Shown: piece by piece, positions 1-5,033 of the stretch
Layout: each line of letters begins with the position of its first letter
How positions within the stretch are numbered: the stretch's first letter is position 1
Source of the DNA: Deinococcus sp.
GTDB taxonomy: Bacteria > Deinococcota > Deinococci > Deinococcales > Deinococcaceae
Length of the DNA: 5,931 bases
Assembly (NCBI RefSeq): GCF_018260405.1
Contig: NZ_JAGLBG010000111.1
Span: 1-5,931 of the forward strand
Reading direction: 5' to 3'
Translations under genes and position numbers: made by a program
The notes under the pieces: generated by a model
What the model saw: the letters and a program-made list of their open reading frames with translations, nothing else
The model's database searches: none
Told to the model about the DNA's origin: nothing

Positions 1-351
1 GAGGAACTGGTCGCCCGTGTCAAGGTGCAGTTGCGCCACCAGCAGCACGGCGAGGTCATCGTGATCGGCGGACTCGAAATTCACCCGCAAAAGCGCCTAT
101 CCAGCTTCAACGGGCAGGAAGTGCGCCTCAGTCCCAAGGAATTTGACCTGCTGACCTTTTTGGCCCGCCAGCCGGGGCGCGTGTATAGCCGCCAGGAAAT
201 TGAGCGTGAGGTCTGGAACGGCGAATTGCCCAGCAACAGCAACGTCGTGGATGTGCATATGGCGAACATGCGGGCCAAGCTGCGCGACCTCGACGGGTAC
301 GGCATTATCCGAACCGTGCGCGGCATCGGGTACGCCCTCAAGACGGCCTGA
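1..351 (+). CDS. OmpR/PhoB-family response regulator, C-terminal part (5' end cut off by window)
   Basis: The reading frame is open from base 1 to a TGA at 349-351, giving 116 residues without the true start. The first residues (EELVARVKVQLR) match the last helix of a receiver domain. They are followed by a winged-helix DNA-binding domain (Trans_reg_C type) from about residue 20 to 115. Visible hallmarks are LSPKEFDLLTFLARQPGRVY, then SRQEIEREVW, the recognition-helix stretch NVVDVHMANMRAKL, and the closing wing TVRGIGYAL. The complete protein would be phosphorylated by a partner histidine kinase and act as a transcription factor. Its phosphoacceptor Asp lies outside the window, and so may the kinase. 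An ATG at 25 exists but lies inside the domain linker, so it is not the start. The gene is convergent with the dehydrogenase, 106 bases away. Family assignment is firm; the regulon cannot be judged. Confidence 0.95.
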   Translation, partial: EELVARVKVQLRHQQHGEVIVIGGLEIHPQKRLSSFNGQEVRLSPKEFDLLTFLARQPGRVYSRQEIEREVWNGELPSNSNVVDVHMANMRAKLRDLDGYGIIRTVRGIGYALKTA

Positions 352-404
352 ACAGCCCCATCAGCGGGCCGGATACTCAAGGCTGACTGTTTGCCTCTGC
401 CATT

Positions 405-437
405 AGAGCCGTTCTCCGAAATGATGGGCACGTCGGA
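405..437 (+). repeat. 33-bp dispersed intergenic repeat, copy 1
   Basis: This stretch matches 4814-4846 at 29 of 33 positions. Shared blocks are AGAGC, GTTCTCCGAAA and ATGGGCACGTC, ending in GA, in the same orientation and with no gaps. It lies between the convergent stops of the response regulator and the dehydrogenase. A second short direct repeat, CCGTTCT, occurs at 409-415 and 443-449. Both copies are intergenic and too long to match by chance. A solo end of an insertion sequence, a small non-autonomous element or a conserved regulatory/3'-end element are all possible. I do not recognise the family. Confidence 0.6.
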
Positions 438-457
438 TAGCTCCGTTCTGGGGTGAA

Positions 458-1852
458 CTACTCGAAAATCTTGCCGGGGTTCAGCAGATGTTCCGGGTCA
501 AACAGCGCCTTGATCTCGCGCATTAGCCCCAGCGTGTCGGCCCGCTCCTGGGCCAGATACTTCTGCTTGTGCAGGCCGATGCCGTGTTCGCCCGAGCAGG
601 TGCCGCCCACCGACAGCGTAAGGGCCATCATCTCGTCGTAGGTGGCGTGAATGGCGTCCCAGGTTGGCTTATCGCCGGGTGCCGCATGAAACAGTACGTG
701 AAAATTGCCGTCGCCGACGTGTCCCACAAAGCTGGCGTCCAGTTCGCGTTCGTCGCAGCGCTGGCGGGTCGCGTCCAGCACTTCGGGCAGGCGGTGCAGC
801 GGCACGCAGACATCGGTGCTGAGGTTCACGTGCCCCGGATGCAGCGCCACCATCGAGCTGTACGCCTTGTGGCGGGCCTCCCAGACGGCCTCGCGCTCCT
901 GGGGGCTGTAGGCGGCTTGCAGGTTCTGGCCCCCAGCGTCGCGGCACAGCTCATGGCACAGCGCCAGCGACTCTTCCAGCGCGGCGCGGCTGGGTGACCC
1001 CAGTTCGATCCAGAGGGTCGGAAATTCCGGGTAAGCGCGGCCTAGGTGCACGTTGACCGCGTGAATCTCGCGCTCGTCAATCAGTTCCAGGCGCTCGGGT
1101 TGCAGCGCGGCCCCCATGATCCCCACGGCGCAGGCGGCGGCCTCCTGCACAGTCTGGAAGTTGCAGCGCAACACGACCAGTTCGGAGGGCAACGGCCAGA
1201 GCCTGACGGTCAGTTCGGTAATCACGCCCAGCGTGCCTTCCGCGCCGATAAAGAGGTTTTTGAGGTCGTACCCGGCACTGGTCTTGCGGGCCTTGCTGCC
1301 GACCCGAATGACGCGCCCGTCGATCAGCGCCACCCGCATTTCGAGCACGTTGTCGCGGGTGGTGCCGTACTTCACGGCCCCCGTCCCACTGGCATTGGTC
1401 GAGGCCATGCCGCCCAGACTGGCCTCTGCGCCGGGATCCACGGCCCAGAACAGCCCATGCCGACGCGCCTGCCGGTTCAGCTCGGGATAGGTCACGCCCG
1501 GCTGCACAGTGGCCTGAAACCCGCCCGGCTCGATGCCCAGTACCCGGTTCAGGCCGCTTAGGTTCAGCGACAAGCCGCCCCGCACCGGAATAACCTGTCC
1601 TTCCAGACTGCTGCCCACCGCGAACGGCACCAGTGGAACTTTATGCGTGCGGGCCAGCTCCAGCGCGTCTACGACGTCCTGCTCGGAACTCGCAAACAGC
1701 ACTGCGTCGGGCAGCTGAAAATCGATGCGGCTTTCGTCGCGTCCGTGGGCCTCACGCACCGCCTCGGCAGTCGACAGGCGGTCTCCGAAATGGTTATGCA
1801 GGGCACTCAGGGCAGCTGAATTCATAACCTCATTGTCCACGTTGTGCGGCAT
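458..1852 (-). CDS. FAD-binding D-2-hydroxyacid dehydrogenase (D-lactate dehydrogenase, cytochrome type / GlcD-like)
   Basis: The 464-residue protein has the two domains of the vanillyl-alcohol-oxidase flavoprotein superfamily. An FAD-binding domain (PF01565 type) covers about residues 45-225, with PFAVGSSLEGQVIPVRGG, DPGAEASLGGMASTNASGTG and the block SAGYDLKNLFIGAEGTLGVIT. The C-terminal FAD-oxidase domain (PF02913 type) carries the metal-site motif GHVGDGNFH and then CSGEHGIGLHKQKYL, ending in LNPGKIF. The layout resembles mitochondrial LDHD, which oxidises D-lactate and other D-2-hydroxyacids to 2-oxoacids and passes electrons to cytochrome c or quinone. GlcD of glycolate oxidase is the next alternative, but no glcE or glcF neighbour is present. 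The ATG at 1852 is chosen because AAGG lies 4 bases upstream. The ATG at 1825 has GAGG only 2 bases away, yet the conserved domain would still be whole from there. An ATG at 1945 would overlap the divergent gene's start and is unlikely. The gene is divergent from the amino-acid transporter operon. Confidence 0.92.
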   Translation of the reverse strand: MPHNVDNEVMNSAALSALHNHFGDRLSTAEAVREAHGRDESRIDFQLPDAVLFASSEQDVVDALELARTHKVPLVPFAVGSSLEGQVIPVRGGLSLNLSGLNRVLGIEPGGFQATVQPGVTYPELNRQARRHGLFWAVDPGAEASLGGMASTNASGTGAVKYGTTRDNVLEMRVALIDGRVIRVGSKARKTSAGYDLKNLFIGAEGTLGVITELTVRLWPLPSELVVLRCNFQTVQEAAACAVGIMGAALQPERLELIDEREIHAVNVHLGRAYPEFPTLWIELGSPSRAALEESLALCHELCRDAGGQNLQAAYSPQEREAVWEARHKAYSSMVALHPGHVNLSTDVCVPLHRLPEVLDATRQRCDERELDASFVGHVGDGNFHVLFHAAPGDKPTWDAIHATYDEMMALTLSVGGTCSGEHGIGLHKQKYLAQERADTLGLMREIKALFDPEHLLNPGKIFE

Positions 1853-1877
1853 ACAACCTTGTTGATTTTTATGCAAC
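1841..1877. promoter_or_regulatory. Tandem palindromes, candidate operator pair in the divergent control region
   Basis: Two 17-bp inverted repeats are visible: GTTGTGCGGCATACAAC at 1841-1857 and GTTGATTTTTATGCAAC at 1861-1877. The GTTG arms start at 1841 and 1861 and the CAAC arms at 1854 and 1874, so the units repeat at exactly 20 bp, about two helical turns. The half-sites read outside-in are GTTGTGC, GTTGTAT, GTTGATT and GTTGCAT, suggesting GTTGNAT. The second palindrome overlaps a candidate -35 box for the transporter operon. The first overlaps the preferred start codon of the dehydrogenase. This is what a cooperatively binding dimeric repressor would use; the Xre-cupin protein of the operon is the obvious candidate. 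The palindromes are seen directly; the binding protein is inferred. Confidence 0.5.
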
Positions 1878-1890
1878 TTAGTCTTAAGCT
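1862..1890 (+). promoter_or_regulatory. Candidate sigma-70-type promoter of the amino-acid transporter operon
   Basis: TTGATT at 1862-1867 (four of six against TTGACA) is followed after 17 bases by TAAGCT at 1885-1890, which keeps only the first two and last bases of the -10 consensus. The expected start of transcription near 1897 would leave a leader of about 40 bases before the ATG at 1938. The surrounding 1858-1905 segment is clearly more AT-rich than the genes. A better -35-like TTAACA (1896-1901) and a TATACC (1923-1928) also occur, but their 21-base spacing is poor. Weak match, supported mainly by position. Confidence 0.3.
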
Positions 1891-1937
1891 GCCCATTAAC
1901 ATCCTGACAGCTGGACCCCAGGTATACCGGAGGACTT

Positions 1938-2684
1938 ATGAACAAGATTGCCCTGCTTATCAGTGCTAGCCTATTCGCCGTTTCCGCTTCCGCTCAGACC
2001 CAGGGCTGCGTAGCCAACGTGCAGAAAAACGGCCTGACGGTCGGCACCAGCCCCGACTACCCACCCTTCGAGTCGTTGGACAATAACAATCAAATCGTGG
2101 GCCTTGACGTGGACATGGTCAACGCTATCGGCAAGAAGATGGGCGTCAAGGTCAACATCGTGGGTCAGAGCTTTGACGGCCTGATTCCCGCACTGATCTC
2201 CAAAAAGATAGACCTGATTGCCGCCGGAATGACCGTGACCCCCGAGCGCAAGAAGGCCGTGAACTTCACGCTGCCCTACGACAACTCGGAAAACGTCATC
2301 ATGGCCCGCAAGGAAAACCTGAGCTACGCCACGGCAGCCAAACTGAGCGGCAAGAGCGTGGGGGCACAGATCGGCTCAACCCAAGAAGAGCTGGCCCGGG
2401 GCATCAAGGGCGCGAGCGTCAAGTCTTTTAACCTTTACACCGACGCCGCCGTGGCCCTCCAGACCCGCCAGATCGACAGCCTCGTTATCGACCGCGTGGT
2501 AGGCGAGCAGTTTGCCAAGACCTACCCCGACCTGCGCATTACCGGCATGCTCAGCAAAAACGAAAAGGCCCTGGCTGTGCGTAAAGACTGCGGCGATCTC
2601 GTCAACCGCATCAATGCGGCGGTCATTCAGCTGCGCAAGAGCGGCGAACTCCAGGCCATCAGCAAAAAGTGGCTCAGTAAGTAA
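1938..2684 (+). CDS. Polar amino-acid ABC transporter, periplasmic substrate-binding protein 1
   Basis: The 248-residue protein belongs to the bacterial solute-binding family 3 (PF00497, HisJ/GlnH type). A Sec signal peptide (residues 1-19, ending VSASA before Q20) exports it. The mature part shows YPPFESLDNNNQIVGLDVDM (41-60), FDGLIPALISKKIDLIAAGM (79-98) and TPERKKAVNFTLPY (101-114). By analogy with HisJ, R104 should clamp the ligand carboxylate, S147-T148 in GSTQEE should line the carboxylate side, and D185 in IDSLVIDR should bind the amino group. C24 and C218 are conserved in the paralogue and could form a disulfide. The start is fixed by GGAGG at 1929-1933, 4 bases before the ATG. It is the first gene of the operon and is followed by its paralogue after 84 bases. 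The exact amino acid cannot be told; family and role are secure. Confidence 0.93.
   Translation: MNKIALLISASLFAVSASAQTQGCVANVQKNGLTVGTSPDYPPFESLDNNNQIVGLDVDMVNAIGKKMGVKVNIVGQSFDGLIPALISKKIDLIAAGMTVTPERKKAVNFTLPYDNSENVIMARKENLSYATAAKLSGKSVGAQIGSTQEELARGIKGASVKSFNLYTDAAVALQTRQIDSLVIDRVVGEQFAKTYPDLRITGMLSKNEKALAVRKDCGDLVNRINAAVIQLRKSGELQAISKKWLSK
2193..2299 (+). repeat. 107-bp near-identical tract shared with the downstream paralogue (copy 1)
   Basis: This part of the first binding-protein gene matches 3021-3127 in the second at 105 of 107 bases, including an unbroken run of 77 bases (2223-2299). The rest of the two genes differs at many third positions. It encodes residues 86-121, which include the ligand-clamping Arg. 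Recent gene conversion is the simplest explanation. Confidence 0.85.
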
Positions 2685-2768
2685 ACCGGGCCGGGTACCG
2701 GGGCCGTAGCGTGGGCCTCGGTGCCGCTTACCCATCCGAAGCTGGGACCTGTTCACCTCGGAGGAGTT
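2685..2768 (+). other. Intergenic spacer between the two receptor genes with a GC-rich stem
   Basis: Directly after the stop of the first receptor gene, CCGG (2691-2694), loop GTA and CCGG (2698-2701) can pair. GG just upstream and CC at 2704-2705 could extend the stem with a bulge. No T-run follows, so it is not a standard terminator. It could protect the upstream message end and raise receptor 1 levels over the downstream genes. The last 29 bases before the next ATG match the leader of receptor 1 at 18 of 29 positions without a gap, so the duplication included the 5' leader. I see no convincing promoter here. Confidence 0.3.
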
Positions 2769-3512
2769 ATGCACAAAGCTGCCCTGATAACCGCCTGCCT
2801 GTTCGCCGTTTCCGCCTCTGCCCAGGCGCAGGGCTGTATGGCCGACATCAAGAAAAACGGGCTGACGGTCGGCACCAACCCCGGTTACCCGCCTTTTGAA
2901 TCGCTGGACAGCAACAACCAGATCATCGGTCTTGACCCTGACCTCGTGAACGCCATTGCCGGGAAACTGGGCGTGCAAGTCAACTGGGTCAACCAGCCTT
3001 TCGACGGTCTGATCGCGGCGCTGATCTCCAAAAAGATAGACCTGATCGCTGCCGGAATGACCGTGACCCCCGAGCGCAAGAAGGCCGTGAACTTCACGCT
3101 GCCCTACGACAACTCGGAAAACGTCATTTTGGCGCGTAAGGAACACCCGGAATACAACAGCGCGGCGGCCCTGAACGGCAAAAGCATTGGCGTAGAGCTG
3201 GGCACCATCCAGGAAAAGGTGGCGCAGGGCATCAAGGGGGCGAACGTCAAGACGCTTAATCAGTTCACCGACGCGGCGATCGCCGTGCAGACCCAGCAGA
3301 TCGATAGCATGTTGATCGACCGGGTCGTGGCCGAACGCTTTACCAAAACCTACCCCGACCTGCGGATTACCGGCGTGCTGAACAAAAATTCCAAGGCGAT
3401 GGCCGTGCGTAGGGACTGCGGCGACCTGCTAAGCCGCATAGACGCCGCCATTATCCAGTTGCGTAAAAGCGGCGAACTCGGGGCTCTGCGCAAAAAGTGG
3501 CTCAACAAGTAA
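2769..3512 (+). CDS. Polar amino-acid ABC transporter, periplasmic substrate-binding protein 2 (tandem paralogue)
   Basis: The 247-residue protein is a second family-3 solute-binding protein, about 70-75% identical to its upstream neighbour by hand alignment. It has a signal peptide (1-18, ending VSASA before Q19), YPPFESLDSNNQIIGLDPDL, TPERKKAVNFTLPY with the ligand-clamping R103, and D184 in IDSMLIDR. Pocket-region changes are visible: GSTQEE becomes GTIQEK, PDYPPFE becomes PGYPPFE, and GQSFDG becomes NQPFDG. The ligand spectrum therefore probably differs from receptor 1. C23 and C217 are retained. The start at 2769 follows GGAGGAG, 2 bases before the ATG. An in-frame ATG at 2721 would put 16 extra residues before the signal peptide and has no good ribosome site. 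The permease follows after 18 bases, so both receptors most likely share it. Confidence 0.92.
   Translation: MHKAALITACLFAVSASAQAQGCMADIKKNGLTVGTNPGYPPFESLDSNNQIIGLDPDLVNAIAGKLGVQVNWVNQPFDGLIAALISKKIDLIAAGMTVTPERKKAVNFTLPYDNSENVILARKEHPEYNSAAALNGKSIGVELGTIQEKVAQGIKGANVKTLNQFTDAAIAVQTQQIDSMLIDRVVAERFTKTYPDLRITGVLNKNSKAMAVRRDCGDLLSRIDAAIIQLRKSGELGALRKKWLNK
3021..3127 (+). repeat. 107-bp near-identical tract shared with the upstream paralogue (copy 2)
   Basis: This is the partner of 2193-2299. The only two differences are silent third-position changes in adjacent Ile and Ala codons (ATT GCC against ATC GCT). Identity falls sharply after 3127, where receptor 2 reads TTTTGGCG and receptor 1 reads CATGGCC. 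Confidence 0.85.
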
Positions 3513-3530
3513 GTATGGCGGCTCTCTGAT

Positions 3531-4199
3531 ATGGATTTCGCACTGATCTGGTCGAGTATGCCGCTGCTCCTTAAGGGAGCGGGGCTAACCATCGCTATTT
3601 CGGCCATCGCGCTGATCTTCGGCATCGTGTTCGGCACGGTTTTTGCGCTGATCCGCATGTCGCCCATTAAACCGCTGGCCGCCTTCGGGGTCGCGTATAT
3701 CGAGATCATTCGGGGCACTCCGTTGCTGGCGCAGATTTTCCTGTTCTTCTATGGCCTGCCCTACGTGTTCCAGCAGGCTTTCGATCTCCCGCTCAACTTC
3801 AACCCGGTGGTGGCGGGTACGGCCATTCTGGCGATCAATTCCAGCGCTTACGTCGCTGAGATTATCCGCAGCGGCATCCAGAGCATTGCGCGGGGCCAAA
3901 CCGAGGCCAGCCTCTCGCTGGGCTTCACGCCAACCGACACCCTGCGCTACATCGTCTTGCCGCAGGCGTTCCGGCGTGTGATTCCCCCGCTGCTGAACGA
4001 GGCGACCACCCTGCTCAAGAACAGTTCGCTGCTCTCGACCATCATGATCGTGGAGCTGGTGCGTGTAGGCCAGATGATCACCTCGCGTACCTATAAGCCC
4101 TTCGAGATGTACCTGGCGGTCGGCTTTTTGTACCTGTGCATGACCATTCCGATGAGCATTATGGCCGCCCGCATCGAGAAACGCTGGAAGGTCGGCTAA
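3531..4199 (+). CDS. Polar amino-acid ABC transporter, inner-membrane permease (HisM/GlnP type)
   Basis: The 222-residue protein is an integral membrane subunit of the His/Glu/Gln/Arg/opine family, with about five hydrophobic segments: roughly 12-41, 52-76, 92-112, 150-178 and 188-212. Family hallmarks are LLLKGAGLTIAIS near the N-terminus, EIIRGTPLLAQIFLFFYGLP (58-77) and NSSAYVAEIIRSGIQSI (103-119). The cytoplasmic EAA loop, which docks onto the ATPase, reads E125-A126-S127, G131, then I141-V-L143-P144. Only one permease gene is present, so a homodimer is likely. It begins 18 bases after receptor 2, with a weak ribosome site (GGCGG at 3518-3522, 8 bases before the ATG). It ends 1 base before the regulator gene. 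Assignment is firm; substrate is unknown beyond polar amino acids or relatives. Confidence 0.94.
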   Translation: MDFALIWSSMPLLLKGAGLTIAISAIALIFGIVFGTVFALIRMSPIKPLAAFGVAYIEIIRGTPLLAQIFLFFYGLPYVFQQAFDLPLNFNPVVAGTAILAINSSAYVAEIIRSGIQSIARGQTEASLSLGFTPTDTLRYIVLPQAFRRVIPPLLNEATTLLKNSSLLSTIMIVELVRVGQMITSRTYKPFEMYLAVGFLYLCMTIPMSIMAARIEKRWKVG

Positions 4200-4200
4200 G

Positions 4201-4797
4201 ATGAGCCTGAATTTTCCTGTCCAGCGGCTAGGGCCTGGGCTGGGGGAACTGGCCGGGGACGCGCCGCGCATCGGGCCACGCCTGCGGGCCGCTCGCAAGG
4301 CCAAGGGCCTGACGCTGGACGGGCTGGTCAAGCTCACGGGGCTGGACAAATCGTTTTTAAGCCGCATGGAACGCGACCTGACCAGTGCCAGCGTCGCCAA
4401 TCTGCTCAAGGTGTGTGAGGCGCTGGGCATTCGCCCCGGCGCACTGTTTGACCCGCCCAATGCCAACCTGGTGCGCGGGCACGAGGCCGAGCGGGTCAAT
4501 TTCGGCGGCGTGGGGGTCGAGGAGCGGCTGCTTTCGCAGGGTCTGGGCGGCGAGGTGATGGTGCTGCATTCGACCATCCACCCTGGTGGGCACGGCGGTG
4601 AGGAGCTGTATACCCTCGACGCCGACCTGACCTTCGTGACCGTGCTGGAAGGCGAACTGGAATTCATCATCGAGGACGCGCACTATTTTCTACACGAGGG
4701 CGACAGCATGACCATGTCCAGCCGCATTCCGCACAACTGGCGCAATCCCGGCAGCGGCACCGTCCGCGTGATCTGGGTCACCAGCCCGCATCCGTGA
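4201..4797 (+). CDS. Xre-family transcriptional regulator with C-terminal cupin sensor domain
   Basis: The 198-residue protein joins a helix-turn-helix domain (about 24-83, IGPRLRAARKAKGLTLDGL through LDKSFLSRMERD to ALGIRPGALF) to a cupin_2 barrel (about 117-195). The cupin keeps PGGHGGEELY (H131, E134/E135), the turn VLEGELEF and SSRIPHNWRN with H178. The canonical first motif HxH is only partly kept, so a small ligand with or without a metal could bind. PuuR and SutR of Escherichia coli have the same architecture and respond to small metabolites. The start lies 1 base after the permease TAA, with GGAAGG at 4186-4191, 9 bases upstream inside the permease gene, implying translational coupling. 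A 23-residue N-terminal extension precedes the HTH. Embedded in a transporter operon, it is probably its regulator; the tandem palindromes upstream of receptor 1 are the best candidate target. Confidence 0.92.
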   Translation: MSLNFPVQRLGPGLGELAGDAPRIGPRLRAARKAKGLTLDGLVKLTGLDKSFLSRMERDLTSASVANLLKVCEALGIRPGALFDPPNANLVRGHEAERVNFGGVGVEERLLSQGLGGEVMVLHSTIHPGGHGGEELYTLDADLTFVTVLEGELEFIIEDAHYFLHEGDSMTMSSRIPHNWRNPGSGTVRVIWVTSPHP

Positions 4798-4809
4798 GCG
4801 CCAGGGCAC

Positions 4810-4887
4810 AGAAAGAGCAGTTCTCCGAAAGTATGGGCACGTCAGAAAAACACCGCCGCCCCCTTCAGTCCACGTCCTGCTCTTTCT
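4810..4887. repeat. Perfect 11-bp inverted repeat enclosing 56 bases
   Basis: AGAAAGAGCAG at 4810-4820 is the exact reverse complement of CTGCTCTTTCT at 4877-4887. With one bulged T the pairing extends by ACA/TGT. The left arm overlaps the start of the 33-bp repeat copy 2, and CACGTC occurs twice inside (4838-4843, 4871-4876). The position just after the regulator stop would suit a message-end structure, but the loop is long and there is no T-run. A small transposon-like remnant is the other option. No flanking target duplication is evident. Confidence 0.45.
4814..4846 (+). repeat. 33-bp dispersed intergenic repeat, copy 2
   Basis: Second copy of the element at 405-437, in the same orientation, 17 bases downstream of the regulator stop. 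The four differences are A for C, GT for TG, and A for G. Like copy 1 it sits just past the 3' end of a plus-strand regulatory gene. Confidence 0.6.
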
Positions 4888-4967
4888 TGTTCACTAGAGC
4901 ATTCAACCTGGGCCGAGCGAGCAACAGGGAAACGCGTTCCGGGCGTGCAGTGAGTGTCTTTTCCAAG

Positions 4968-5028
4968 TTCTAAAACTGTGCGAATCGTTTCTAAGGGCCA
5001 AAACAAGCGGAATTTATTTTCCCGGGGG
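4968..5028 (+). promoter_or_regulatory. Leader region of the ATPase gene, possible separate promoter
   Basis: The 236 bases between regulator and ATPase contain no gene-like reading frame on the plus strand. The last third is AT-rich. TTCTAA occurs twice, at 4968-4973 and 4989-4994, 21 bases apart. The second copy is followed 18 bases later by TTTATT (5013-5018), a poor but possible -35/-10 pair. GGGGG at 5024-5028 sits 5 bases before the ATPase ATG and is the likely ribosome site. The long gap suggests the ATPase has its own transcription start, but no box is strong. Confidence 0.25.
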
Positions 5029-5033
5029 CAAAC

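Noticed and set aside
1046..1561. 171-codon open frame on the plus strand opposite the dehydrogenase
   Set aside because: It mirrors the FAD-binding domain codons, and the product has no domain or plausible ribosome site.
2790..2798. Possible lipobox (ITAC, Cys10) in receptor 2, suggesting a lipoprotein
   Set aside because: Cys10 is too close to the N-terminus for signal peptidase II, hydrophobic residues continue after it, and receptor 1 has no Cys there. A normal Sec cleavage after VSASA fits both.
2376..3146. 256-codon open frame on the minus strand across both receptor genes
   Set aside because: It crosses the gap between two well-supported plus-strand genes and encodes no recognisable motif.
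3585..4670. 361-codon open frame on the minus strand across the permease and regulator genes
   Set aside because: It runs antisense to two genes with clear family motifs, its product is low-complexity (Ser/Arg/Pro-rich, then charged) and shows no domain. Such frames are common by codon bias in GC-rich DNA.
4894..4915. CTAGAGCATTC as a third copy or opposite end of the 33-bp repeat
   Set aside because: Only the first few bases (TAGAGC) resemble copy 1 and the match breaks down after that.
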